The notes beneath the pieces were generated by a model, which was not told the DNA's origin, did not search any database, and saw only the letters and a list, made by a program, of their open reading frames with translations. From Rhodoferax sp. (GTDB lineage Bacteria > Pseudomonadota > Gammaproteobacteria > Burkholderiales > Burkholderiaceae_C): 64,000 nt of DNA. Location of the stretch: positions 44,713 to 108,712 of the forward strand of contig SSFF01000008.1 of NCBI GenBank assembly GCA_008015235.1, read 5' to 3'. Every line of letters begins with the position of its first letter. Position 1 is the stretch's first letter. Shown here piece by piece: positions 39,392 to 48,136 of this stretch. The position numbers and the translations under genes are program-made.

Positions 39392-42265
39392 TTATTTGGA
39401 CAGGACAAAGCCTTTGAGCTTGCCGAAAGCGCCATCGACAAGCGCTTTTTGCTGGTCCTGATGCAGGTGGGAATAACCCACCGCAGGCGATGCCGAGGCA
39501 GCGCGCCCTGAATAACCCAGACGTTGACCGTCGAGCATGTTTTCGTGAATCTGGTGCTGGATGAAGAACCAGGCACCCTGGTTCTGCGGCTCGTCCTGGC
39601 ACCACACCACCTCGGAAGCATGGGGGTACTTCTTGATTTCGGCTGCGAAGGCCTTGTGCGGGAACGGATACAACTGCTCCACACGGATGATGGCCACATC
39701 GTCCTGGCCGCGCTCTTCGCGCTTCTTGACCAGGTCGTAGTACACCTTGCCAGAGCACACCACCACGCGCTTGACCTTGTCGGCCTTGCCAGCACCGCTG
39801 TCGGGAATGACAGTCTGGAAGCTACCCTTGGTGAACTCGGACACCGGAGAAGTGGCGTCCTTGTTGCGCAGCAGGCTCTTGGGCGTAAAGATCACCAAAG
39901 GCTTGCGCAGGTTGCGCACCATCTGGCGGCGCAACACGTGGAAGATCTGGCTGGCGGTGGTGGGCTGCACGATCTGCATGTTGGCGTCGGCCGCCAGCTG
40001 CATGAAGCGCTCCACACGGGCCGAGCTATGCTCTGGGCCCTGGCCTTCGTAGCCGTGCGGCAGCATCAGCGTGATGCCGTTGACACGGCCCCACTTGACC
40101 TCACCGGAGGCAATGAACTGGTCAATCACCACCTGGGCGCCGTTGGCAAAGTCGCCAAACTGGGCTTCCCAGATCACCAGGGTGTTCGGGTCATTCGACG
40201 CATAGCCGTATTCGTAGGCCAGAACAGCCTCTTCCGACAGGATGGAGTCGATGACCACGAACTTGGCCTGGTTCTCGGCCACGTTCTGCAGCGGCACATA
40301 GGTGCCCACGTCCCATTTTTCGCGGTTCTGGTCGTGGATCACGGCATGGCGGTGGGTAAAGGTACCGCGTCCGCAGTCTTCACCGGACAGGCGCACAGGA
40401 TAGCCGCTGGCCACCAGCGAGGCAAAGGCCATGTGCTCGCCCATGCCCCAGTCCACATTGGCTTCGCCACGACCCATGGCTGCGCGGTCATCCAACACCT
40501 TTTTCACCAGCGGATGCGCTGTGACGTTATCGGGCAGTGTCGTGATGCGTGCGGCCAGACGCTTCCACTCGGCCAGCGGAATGGCGGTGTCGCCGGCATC
40601 GGTCCACTTCTTGCCCAGGAACGGTGACCAGTCCACAGCGTACTTGCTCTTGAAATTGGTCAGCACCGGGTCCACCGTGTGCTTGCCCGCATCCATGGCA
40701 GCACGGTAGGCCTTGGCCATGTCGTCGCCCAAAGTGGCTCCCAGTCCCTGCGCTGCCAACTTGTCGGCGTACAGACGGCGAGTACCGGGGTGCTGGGCAA
40801 TCTTCTTGTACATCAGCGGCTGCGTCAGGCTCGGGGTGTCCTGCTCGTTGTGGCCGAGCTTGCGGAAGCAGGTGATGTCCACCACCACGTCCTGGCGGAA
40901 TTCCATGCGGTATTCCAACGCCAGTTGCGTGGCCAGCACCACGGCTTCGGGATCGTCACCGTTGACGTGCAACACCGGGGCTTCCACCATCTTTACGATG
41001 TCGGTGCAATACACCGAGGAACGCATGTCGCGCGGGTCGGACGTGGTGAAGCCCACTTGGTTGTTGATGATCAGGTGCACCGTACCGCCGGTGGTGTAGC
41101 CGCGGGTCTGTGCCAGGCACAGAGTTTCCTGGTTAACGCCTTGGCCACCAAAGGCCGAGTCACCGTGCACCAGCACGGGCAATACCTGCTGACCCAGCGG
41201 GTCGTCACGGCGGTCCATGCGGGCACGCACCGAGCCTTCCACCACAGGGTTCACAATTTCCAGGTGAGATGGGTTGAAGGCCAGCGACAAGTGCACCGGG
41301 CCGCCAGGGGTGGAAACGTCGGAGCTGAAGCCCTGGTGGTACTTCACGTCACCGGCGGGCAACTCTTCGGGGGCGGTATGGTCGAATTCGGCAAACAGGT
41401 CGGCCGGCATCTTGCCCAGGGTATTGACAAGGACGTTCAGGCGGCCGCGGTGGGCCATGCCGATCACGATTTCCTGCACGCCACGTTCACCGGCGCGCTG
41501 GATCAGCTCGTCCATGGCCGCGATGAAGCTCTCGCCACCTTCGAGCGAGAAACGCTTCTGGCCCACGTACTTGGTATGCAGGTAGCGCTCCAGGCCTTCG
41601 GCTGCAGTCAGGCGGTCCAGGATGTGGCGCTTCTTCTCGGCCGAGAAGCTGGGGCGGCTGCGGATGGATTCGAGCTTTTGCTGCCACCAGCGCTTCTCGT
41701 TCTGGTCGGAGGTGTACATGTACTCCGCGCCCAGGGTTCCGCAATAGGTTTCGCGCAGGGCGTTGAGCAGCTCGCGCAGACTCATCGACTCCTTGCCGAA
41801 GAAAGTGTTGCTGGTGTTGAACACGGTTTCCTGGTCGGCGTCGTTGAAGCCGTAGAAGGAAGGTTCGAGTTCGGGGATATTGGGGCGCTCCTGGCGCTTG
41901 AGCGGGTCGAGGTCGGCCCAGCGGTTGCCCACATTGCGGTAGGCGGCGATCAACTGCTGCACAGCCGTACGCTTGCGTCCCATTTCCGAGTCGGCGCCGG
42001 TGGCCATGACCACGGTGCTGATGCCTTGTTTGGCACGCTCGGCAAAGGCGTTGATGACGGGCAGGTGCGGAACGTCCTTGGCATCGCTACCGTCCACGGC
42101 GGGCACGTTCTGCAGCGCGTCAAAGTATTCGCGCCAAGTGTCGGGCACGCTGCCGGGATTGGCAAGGTAGTTTTCGTACATCTCTTCGACGTACGGGGCA
42201 TTACCACCGAACAGGTAGGTATTGCCTTGGTAGGCTTGATAAATCGATGCCTGTGAATCACTCAT
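39392..42265 (-). CDS. odhA: 2-oxoglutarate dehydrogenase E1
   Basis: Thiamine-diphosphate-dependent decarboxylase of 957 residues (also called sucA) that converts 2-oxoglutarate to a succinyl group on the E2 lipoyl arm. The N-terminal YLFGGNAPYVEEMYENYL motif contacts the complex. Cofactor and active-site segments include GMAHRGRLNVL, KYHQGFS, HGDSAFGGQG, NNQVGFTTS and RKLGHNEQDTP. The ATG has GGAGG ten bases upstream. The 208-base leader region before it holds two inverted repeats and may carry the operon promoter and operator. Confidence 0.97.
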   Translation of the reverse strand: MSDSQASIYQAYQGNTYLFGGNAPYVEEMYENYLANPGSVPDTWREYFDALQNVPAVDGSDAKDVPHLPVINAFAERAKQGISTVVMATGADSEMGRKRTAVQQLIAAYRNVGNRWADLDPLKRQERPNIPELEPSFYGFNDADQETVFNTSNTFFGKESMSLRELLNALRETYCGTLGAEYMYTSDQNEKRWWQQKLESIRSRPSFSAEKKRHILDRLTAAEGLERYLHTKYVGQKRFSLEGGESFIAAMDELIQRAGERGVQEIVIGMAHRGRLNVLVNTLGKMPADLFAEFDHTAPEELPAGDVKYHQGFSSDVSTPGGPVHLSLAFNPSHLEIVNPVVEGSVRARMDRRDDPLGQQVLPVLVHGDSAFGGQGVNQETLCLAQTRGYTTGGTVHLIINNQVGFTTSDPRDMRSSVYCTDIVKMVEAPVLHVNGDDPEAVVLATQLALEYRMEFRQDVVVDITCFRKLGHNEQDTPSLTQPLMYKKIAQHPGTRRLYADKLAAQGLGATLGDDMAKAYRAAMDAGKHTVDPVLTNFKSKYAVDWSPFLGKKWTDAGDTAIPLAEWKRLAARITTLPDNVTAHPLVKKVLDDRAAMGRGEANVDWGMGEHMAFASLVASGYPVRLSGEDCGRGTFTHRHAVIHDQNREKWDVGTYVPLQNVAENQAKFVVIDSILSEEAVLAYEYGYASNDPNTLVIWEAQFGDFANGAQVVIDQFIASGEVKWGRVNGITLMLPHGYEGQGPEHSSARVERFMQLAADANMQIVQPTTASQIFHVLRRQMVRNLRKPLVIFTPKSLLRNKDATSPVSEFTKGSFQTVIPDSGAGKADKVKRVVVCSGKVYYDLVKKREERGQDDVAIIRVEQLYPFPHKAFAAEIKKYPHASEVVWCQDEPQNQGAWFFIQHQIHENMLDGQRLGYSGRAASASPAVGYSHLHQDQQKALVDGAFGKLKGFVLSK

Positions 42266-42379
42266 GAACCGCTGACCTCCATTCCCCTTCAGGGAACTAA
42301 GTTTGGTTAAAAAACCTTCCGCGACACGGCTGAACCGAATGGCGGATGCGACTGTGGCTTGGGAAGGGCCTGACTAAGG

Positions 42380-42414
42380 GTGCGGATTGTGCCACTGTTC
42401 GGAACAATCCGCAC
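42380..42414. promoter_or_regulatory. Inverted repeat in the region between prpE and odhA
   Basis: A perfect 11-base inverted repeat GTGCGGATTGT / ACAATCCGCAC surrounds 13 bases. It has no T-run on either strand. Ten bases further on lies a smaller repeat GCGTGAA / TTCACGC (42423-42445). The region is 115 bases before the odhA start and 60 bases after the prpE stop. It could be an operator or a processed hairpin; I do not recognise the binding protein. Confidence 0.4.
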
Positions 42415-42473
42415 AAGGGTTTGCGTGAATCGGCGGTCTTCACGCTGCCTTTGTTTCAAATCTGAATGCCAGC

Positions 42474-44375
42474 TTACTTCGGAGCCGCCATCAGATCCTG
42501 GATCTGCTGCAGTGCCGCCGGATCGTCCATGGTGCTGAGGTCGCCCGTCACACGCCCTTCGCAGATCGCCTGGATGGCACGGCGCAGCAGCTTGCCACTG
42601 CGGGTCTTGGGCAGCACGTTGACGAACAGCACACGGGCCGGGCGCGCCACGGCACCGAGGTCGGAATCGACCTGCTTCATGACCTCGGCTTCCAGTTTTT
42701 TGCGTGCCTCGTCATTGCCCAGCACACTGGCGTCCTTGGCCACGGCAAAAGCCATGGCCACCTGGCCCTTGAGCTGGTCGGCCACACCGACCACGGCCAC
42801 TTCGGCAATATTGGGGTGTGCCGAGATGCTTTCTTCAATCTCACGGGTACCAAGGCGGTGTCCGGCCACGTTGATCACATCGTCGGTACGCCCCAGAATG
42901 AAGAAGTAGCCGTCCTGGTCGCGAATACCCCAGTCAAAAGTGCTGTACACCAGCTTGCCTGGTACGCTCTTCCAGTAGGTGTTGACGAAGCGCTCGTCGT
43001 CGCGCCACACGGTCTGCAGGCAGCCGGGGGGCAAGGGGCCTTCAATGGCCACCACACCCTTCTGGTTAGGGCCAGTCAACTCCTCGCCGGTCTGGTCGTC
43101 GAGCAATTTCACGTTGTAGCCGTATACCGCCTTGCCCGGTGAGCCGAACTTGCTGACCGCTTTTTCCACGCCATTGCACAGCGACAAGATGGGCCAGCCG
43201 GTTTCGGTCTGCCAGTAGTTGTCGATAATGGGTTTACCCAGGCTTTCGCTGATCCACTTGGCGGTGGGCTCGTCCAGCGGCTCCCCCGCCAGAAACAGGC
43301 TGCGCAGGCTGGAGAGGTCGTATTTCGTCAGGAACGCAGGATCTTGTTTCTTCAGTACGCGCACGGCAGTGGGCGCACTGAACATGACGGTGACCTTGTA
43401 TTTCTCCACCAGGCTCCACCAGATGCCACCGTCCGGCCGTGTCGGCAAGCCCTCGTACATGATGGTGGCCATGCCAGCAATGAGCGGACCATAGATGATG
43501 TAGCTGTGCCCCACCACCCAGCCAATGTCGCTGGTGGAGAAATAGGTTTCACCGGCTTTGCCACCATAGATATGCTTCATGCTGGCGGCCAGGGCCACGG
43601 CGTAGCCACCGGTGTCGCGCTGCACACCTTTGGGCTTGCCCGTGGTTCCGCTGGTGTAGAGCGTGTAGCTGGGGTGGGTGGCATCGACCCACGTGCAGGG
43701 AAGCTGGGCATTCAGGTGCTTTTCGCGCAGAGCACCCCAGAGGTGGTCGCGACCTGCTACCACATTCATAGTGGCCAAACCACGGTCCACCAGCAATACA
43801 GCGTCGGGCTTGTGGCTGGACAGGCGAATCGCTTCGTCCAGCAAGGGTTTGTATTCCACTGCCTTGCCGCCACGCGAACCGGCATCGGCACTGACAATCA
43901 GCTTGGGCTGCGCGTCTTCAATGCGCGAAGCCAGCGAACCGGAAGCAAAACCGCCGAACACCACCGAGTGGATGGCGCCAATGCGCGCGCAGGCCAGCAT
44001 GGCAAAGGCGGCTTCGGCCACCATGGGCATGTAGATCAGTACCCGGTCACCCTTCTGCACCCCCAGTTCGACAAAACTGGCCGCCATGCGCTGCACTTCC
44101 TGGTGAAGTTCGGCAAAGCTGTACACCTTTTCGGTGTTGGTCTCGGTGGACACCGCGATCAAGGCAGCCTGCCCAGCACGGTCTTTCAGATGGCGGTCTA
44201 CGGCGTTGTGGCACAGGTTGGTGGTACCACCCACGTACCACTTGGCAAAAGGCGGATTGCTGTAGTCACAAATGGTCGTTGGAGGGGTTTGCCAGTCGAC
44301 CAAATGGGCCTGTTCGGACCAAAACGCATCCTGGTCTTCAATCGACCGACGGTGAAATTCTGCATAAGAGGCCAT
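42474..44375 (-). CDS. prpE: Propionate-CoA ligase
   Basis: Acyl-CoA synthetase of 633 residues that activates propionate to propionyl-CoA through an acyl-adenylate. The adenylate-forming core includes YTSGTTGKPKGVQ, the DNYWQTETGWP segment and the C-terminal catalytic lysine in TRSGKLLRRAI. PrpE rather than acetyl-CoA synthetase is favoured by VGGTTNLCHNAVDRHL near the N-terminus and by length (628 in E. coli PrpE). The start at 44375 (MASYAEFH) has GGAGA five bases before it; the track ORF adds 11 residues. No other prp genes are nearby, so carbon flow onward is encoded elsewhere. Confidence 0.9.
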   Translation of the reverse strand: MASYAEFHRRSIEDQDAFWSEQAHLVDWQTPPTTICDYSNPPFAKWYVGGTTNLCHNAVDRHLKDRAGQAALIAVSTETNTEKVYSFAELHQEVQRMAASFVELGVQKGDRVLIYMPMVAEAAFAMLACARIGAIHSVVFGGFASGSLASRIEDAQPKLIVSADAGSRGGKAVEYKPLLDEAIRLSSHKPDAVLLVDRGLATMNVVAGRDHLWGALREKHLNAQLPCTWVDATHPSYTLYTSGTTGKPKGVQRDTGGYAVALAASMKHIYGGKAGETYFSTSDIGWVVGHSYIIYGPLIAGMATIMYEGLPTRPDGGIWWSLVEKYKVTVMFSAPTAVRVLKKQDPAFLTKYDLSSLRSLFLAGEPLDEPTAKWISESLGKPIIDNYWQTETGWPILSLCNGVEKAVSKFGSPGKAVYGYNVKLLDDQTGEELTGPNQKGVVAIEGPLPPGCLQTVWRDDERFVNTYWKSVPGKLVYSTFDWGIRDQDGYFFILGRTDDVINVAGHRLGTREIEESISAHPNIAEVAVVGVADQLKGQVAMAFAVAKDASVLGNDEARKKLEAEVMKQVDSDLGAVARPARVLFVNVLPKTRSGKLLRRAIQAICEGRVTGDLSTMDDPAALQQIQDLMAAPK

Positions 44376-44406
44376 GCCTGTCTCCATTCTGGGTGCCAAA
44401 AACTGC

Positions 44407-44422
44407 ATTCATAATTATGAAT
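44407..44422. promoter_or_regulatory. Perfect 16-base palindrome upstream of prpE
   Basis: ATTCATAATTATGAAT is fully self-complementary and lies 32-47 bases before the prpE start codon, where a promoter -10 region would be expected. The symmetry suggests a dimeric repressor or activator site. A separate hairpin GACCGGC / GCCGGTC (44456-44476) covers the stop of the upstream hydrolase gene. Confidence 0.5.
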
Positions 44423-44475
44423 AAACAACTTTCGGCAAGCTGACTGGCATCGCCTGACCGGCCCGCAATGCCGGT

Positions 44476-45087
44476 CTACTTGATCAGCGCCTGGATTGGC
44501 TTGAAATTCGGGTGCTCGGCCCCGCGCAGCCATTCGAACAAAACCATTTCGGTGGTCACCAACTCCACACCTGCCCCAGCAAGACGGTCAAAGGCCGCGT
44601 CGCGGTTGCGGTCTGAACGGCTGCCACAGGCATCCACCACGACCCACACATCCATCTCGTCCTCCAGCAGGTCCAAGGCAGTTTGCAGCAAACACACATG
44701 GGCCTCACAACCGGCCAAAACCACACTGGCGCGTTCTGGGCCCTGGACAGCAGGCTTCTGTAGGTGTTTGGGCAAACTGCGGGCGTTACCCTGCACCGGC
44801 TTTTGCGGTGGCTGCAGCCATTCACCCAGCCCCTCTTCCACGGCGCTGAACATCATCTTGGGAAAGACGCGGGCGTAATCTCCCAGGGCTGTGCGCAACT
44901 CGGCCACCGTCGGCCCCAACTTGGGTGCATTCTGTTCCGTCACGAACACCGGCACCTGCAACATCCGTGCGGCTTGCGCCAATCGTGTGGCATTGGCAAT
45001 CACTTCCTGTGCACCCGCGATGGCAGGCATCAGACGCTCTTGGTAGTCCACCAAAACCAGTTGAGACTCTTCGACTTCCAGCAACAT
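44476..45087 (-). CDS. Isochorismatase-fold cysteine hydrolase
   Basis: Protein of 203 residues in the isochorismatase-like family. The catalytic triad is visible: Asp in LVLVDYQERL, a Lys around FPKMMFSA and Cys in AGCEAHVCLLQTALDL. The closest known group by eye is the YcaC/hydrolase group, whose substrates are mostly unknown; it lacks an aryl-carrier domain, so it is not EntB-like. The ATG at 45087 has a GGGAG ribosome binding site. It is upstream of prpE on the same strand with a 100-base gap. A role related to propionate is not supported by sequence. Confidence 0.82.
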   Translation of the reverse strand: MLLEVEESQLVLVDYQERLMPAIAGAQEVIANATRLAQAARMLQVPVFVTEQNAPKLGPTVAELRTALGDYARVFPKMMFSAVEEGLGEWLQPPQKPVQGNARSLPKHLQKPAVQGPERASVVLAGCEAHVCLLQTALDLLEDEMDVWVVVDACGSRSDRNRDAAFDRLAGAGVELVTTEMVLFEWLRGAEHPNFKPIQALIK

Positions 45088-45207
45088 GCTTTACTCCCAA
45101 TCAGACAAGCCACCAAGCATAGCCAAAAAGCCCAGACTGTAAGCATTGGTAAAAAAATCGGTCTTTTTCATTTGAATTCAATGGCTTATCAACGATTTCT
45201 AAAGTTT

Positions 45208-45244
45208 CACATGACTTGACATAAGTCATGTGTGCCGCTAACCT
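45208..45244 (+). promoter_or_regulatory. Palindrome overlapping a TTGACA box before the NlpC/P60 gene
   Basis: A perfect inverted repeat CACATGACTT - GACAT - AAGTCATGTG spans 45208-45232. It contains TTGACA at 45216-45221; 17 bases later TAACCT (45239-45244) could be a weak -10. Transcription would then begin at or next to the ATG at 45251. The repeat is well placed to be an operator. Confidence 0.5.
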
Positions 45245-45250
45245 GCACCG

Positions 45251-45796
45251 ATGCGATCAATTTTTGCCCTGCTGGCCCTGAGTTTCTTTGCAATAACAGC
45301 CAGTGCAAATCCCGAAAAAAACCCGGACGAAATGGCCCAGTTTCTGGCCGAACGCGGGTTGCTGCAGCGCATCGGCGATGCCGGCTTGCAGCTGGAAGCA
45401 CGCGCTTCCGAACTGGTGGTGAACGCGATGGGTTTCTTGGGAGTGCCCTACAAGCGCGGTGGCACCAGTGCCGAAACAGGTTTTGACTGCAGCGGCTTCG
45501 TGCGCGCCATCTACGAACAAACCGCAGGGCTCATCTTGCCCCGCAAGGCCGATCAACAAGCTGCGGCGACCGAAAAAATCAATCGCAGCGAGCTCCAACC
45601 GGGCGATCTGGTTTTCTTCAACACCATGCGCCGTGCATTCAGCCATGTCGGCATCTATATCGGTAATGGCAAGTTCATCCATTCACCCAAGCCCGGAGCC
45701 GAGGTGCGGGTCGAGGACATGGGTGTCAGTTACTGGGCCAAGCGCTTTGATGGTGCCCGCCGGGTCGCCGCAGACACACCTCCGAGCAACAACTAA
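45251..45796 (+). CDS. NlpC/P60 cell-wall endopeptidase
   Basis: Exported cysteine peptidase of 181 residues that cleaves peptidoglycan stem peptides. A signal peptide (MRSIFALLALSFFAITASA) is followed by a short helical region and the NlpC/P60 domain. The catalytic triad is Cys80 in FDCSGFV, His132 in SHVGIYIG and His144 in KFIHSP. There is no lipobox, so it is probably soluble in the periplasm. No Shine-Dalgarno sequence precedes the ATG. It is convergent with relA and divergent from the isochorismatase-like gene. Confidence 0.92.
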   Translation: MRSIFALLALSFFAITASANPEKNPDEMAQFLAERGLLQRIGDAGLQLEARASELVVNAMGFLGVPYKRGGTSAETGFDCSGFVRAIYEQTAGLILPRKADQQAAATEKINRSELQPGDLVFFNTMRRAFSHVGIYIGNGKFIHSPKPGAEVRVEDMGVSYWAKRFDGARRVAADTPPSNN

Positions 45797-45883
45797 AAAC
45801 CGCCGTTGCCCGCATTCAGATTGCGTAGGTCGCTCACTTAGTCATAGCAAACCCAGGTGACAATGACCCGCTGAAGCCCCAGC

Positions 45884-48121
45884 TCAACGCCGCTTGGCCA
45901 TTTGCACTCCACGCAGCTCGGTAACCTGACCCAAGACTTTGGACAAGCGGCTTGAGTCGGCAATCTCCACGGTGAAGGTCATCCAGGCAATACCCTTGAT
46001 CGACTGGGTCTGCACACCGACGACGTTCATCTTCTCTTTGGAGAACACTTCCGAAATATCGCGCAGCAAGCCTTGGCGGTCCACCGCCTGCACCGAGACA
46101 TCCACGGGGTAAACCGCCGCATGGCGCGCCGATGCTGCCGGCTGCCCCCACTCCACATCCACCAATCGGTCGCCACTGCGCTGCACCATGTTGCGCAGGT
46201 TCGGACAATCGGCCCGGTGCACGCTGACCCCCCGCCCCCGGGTGACAAAGCCGCTGATCACATCGGGCGGCGCAGGCTTGCAGCACTTGGCCAGCTGGGT
46301 CATCAGCGAATCCACGCCCACCACCAGCACCCCACCCTTGCCGCTGCTGCTCGGTGCGCGCGATTTCTTGAGTGCAAAGCCTTCGTCCCCCGTGGGCTGG
46401 GCCTCCACCGGGCGCAGCACCGTTTCGATGTTGCGCAGCGAGTATTCGTCCTTGCCCACCACTTCAAACAAGGCATTGGCATCGTTGAAGCCCAGCTGCG
46501 CAGCGAGGTCGTCCAGTTTGATCGCTGTCTTGCCCTCGCGCTGCAGCAGCTTTTCCACCGCCTCACGGCCCTTGCCAATGGTCTCCTCCATGGCCAGTGC
46601 ATTGAACCAGGCCCGAACCTTGGCCCGCGCCCGGTGGCTGGCCAAGTAACCCAGTTCTGGGTTGAGCCAGTCGCGCGAGGGGCCACCTTCCTTGGCGGCC
46701 ATGATCTCCACCGTCTGCCCGCTTTGCAGCGGTGTCTGCAGCGGCACCATGGCGCCATCAACGCGTGCGCCACGGCAACGGTGGCCCAAGCTGGTGTGCA
46801 CGCTGTAGGCGAAGTCCACTGCTGTGGCACCCTGCGGCAGTTCAACGATGGCAGCCTCAGGGGTCAGCACATAGATGCGGTCATCCAGTGCCACATCGCC
46901 AGGTCGGTTTTCCTGCGTGCTGGACAGGTCACGCTCCCAGGCCAGCAACTGGCGCAATACGGCGATCTTGGCGTCGTAAGCGCCCGTGGCACTGACTCCG
47001 GCATAGCCTTTGGCGCCCGCCTCCTTGTAAGCCCAGTGGGCCGCCACGCCGTGTTCGGCGTAGTCGTGCATGTCCTGGGTGCGCAATTGCACTTCGATGG
47101 GCCGCCCCTGGGCATCGCGCACCACGGTGTGCAGGCTCTGGTAGCCATTGGCCTTGGGTTTGGCGATGTAGTCGTCGAATTCGCTGGTGATCGGCGTGTA
47201 GAGCGCATGCACGTAGCTCAAGGCCGCATAGCAGTCGGGTACGCTGGGGACCACAATGCGCAGTGCCCGCACGTCAAACACCTTCTCAAACGCCAGAGAC
47301 TTGCCGCGCATCTTCTTGACGATGCTGTAAATGTGCTTCGGTCTGCCCTGCACTTTGGCGCGGATGCCGTGCTGCTCCAGTTCGCGGGCAATCTCGGCAC
47401 GTAGCGCTTCCACACTGGCTTCGCGCTCTACCCGCTTTTCTTCGAGCAGGCGGGCAACCTCCTTGTAGGTCTGGGGCTCGAGGAAACGGAACGATAGGTC
47501 TTCCATTTCCCACTTGATCTCCCAGATGCCCAGGCGATTGGCCAGCGGTGCAAACACCTGCAAGGACTCCTGCGCCAAGCCAGTCGGCACCGGCTGCTTG
47601 CTGGCCGCGTAGTAGCGCAGGGTTTGCATGCGCGAAGCCAGGCGCAGCATCACCACACGCAAATCGCGCGAAAACGCCAGCAGCATCTTGCGCACACTCT
47701 CAGTCTGCGTCGCCGCTGTCTGGGCCAAGGGCGCATTGGTGCGCGAAGCAGCATTTTGGGCCACGCGCGCCATGCGCTGCAGGCGCACCAGCTTGGTGGT
47801 TTGCAAGGCCAGGTCGGCAAAGCTGTCGCCAAAGGCCTTGGCAATGACCTCATGCGGTTTGTTCAGATGGTCGCAGGCATACACCAGGTAGCAGGCCGCT
47901 TGCATGGCCTGTGAGCCGCCGATCTGGCGCAGGATGGCCGCCACGGCATCGGCGTGGGCCAAGATGTTTTCACCGGTATCGAGCGACTCGGTTGCAATCA
48001 GCGGTTCGGCAAAGGCACGGGCCCGCTCCAAGGCCCCGCTTTGACCCGGCAAACTGTCGGCCGTGGCCGTGATGACCGCCGCAGGACGCTCCAGCGAGGG
48101 TTCGGAATACAGACTCTTCAT
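45884..48121 (-). CDS. relA: (p)ppGpp synthetase RelA
   Basis: Ribosome-associated stringent-response enzyme of 745 residues (E. coli RelA has 744). The N-terminal hydrolase domain is degenerate: the first histidine region AHADAVAAIL is kept, but the HD pair is replaced by LVYACDHL near residue 82, so hydrolysis should be lost. The synthetase domain has GRPKHIYSIVKKM, the RelA-type EFDD motif (314-317, where bifunctional enzymes have RxKD) and ANGYQSLHT. A TGS domain (~415-480), a Cys-containing domain (KCCKPAPPDVI) and an ACT domain (~665-740) follow. A separate SpoT is expected elsewhere. Confidence 0.94.
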   Translation of the reverse strand: MKSLYSEPSLERPAAVITATADSLPGQSGALERARAFAEPLIATESLDTGENILAHADAVAAILRQIGGSQAMQAACYLVYACDHLNKPHEVIAKAFGDSFADLALQTTKLVRLQRMARVAQNAASRTNAPLAQTAATQTESVRKMLLAFSRDLRVVMLRLASRMQTLRYYAASKQPVPTGLAQESLQVFAPLANRLGIWEIKWEMEDLSFRFLEPQTYKEVARLLEEKRVEREASVEALRAEIARELEQHGIRAKVQGRPKHIYSIVKKMRGKSLAFEKVFDVRALRIVVPSVPDCYAALSYVHALYTPITSEFDDYIAKPKANGYQSLHTVVRDAQGRPIEVQLRTQDMHDYAEHGVAAHWAYKEAGAKGYAGVSATGAYDAKIAVLRQLLAWERDLSSTQENRPGDVALDDRIYVLTPEAAIVELPQGATAVDFAYSVHTSLGHRCRGARVDGAMVPLQTPLQSGQTVEIMAAKEGGPSRDWLNPELGYLASHRARAKVRAWFNALAMEETIGKGREAVEKLLQREGKTAIKLDDLAAQLGFNDANALFEVVGKDEYSLRNIETVLRPVEAQPTGDEGFALKKSRAPSSSGKGGVLVVGVDSLMTQLAKCCKPAPPDVISGFVTRGRGVSVHRADCPNLRNMVQRSGDRLVDVEWGQPAASARHAAVYPVDVSVQAVDRQGLLRDISEVFSKEKMNVVGVQTQSIKGIAWMTFTVEIADSSRLSKVLGQVTELRGVQMAKRR

Positions 48122-48136
48122 ACCAGCAAAGGCTCC

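Noticed and set aside
40679-42256. 525-residue plus-strand ORF opposite odhA
   Set aside because: Shadow of the complete 2-oxoglutarate dehydrogenase E1; no recognisable motifs and no ribosome binding site.
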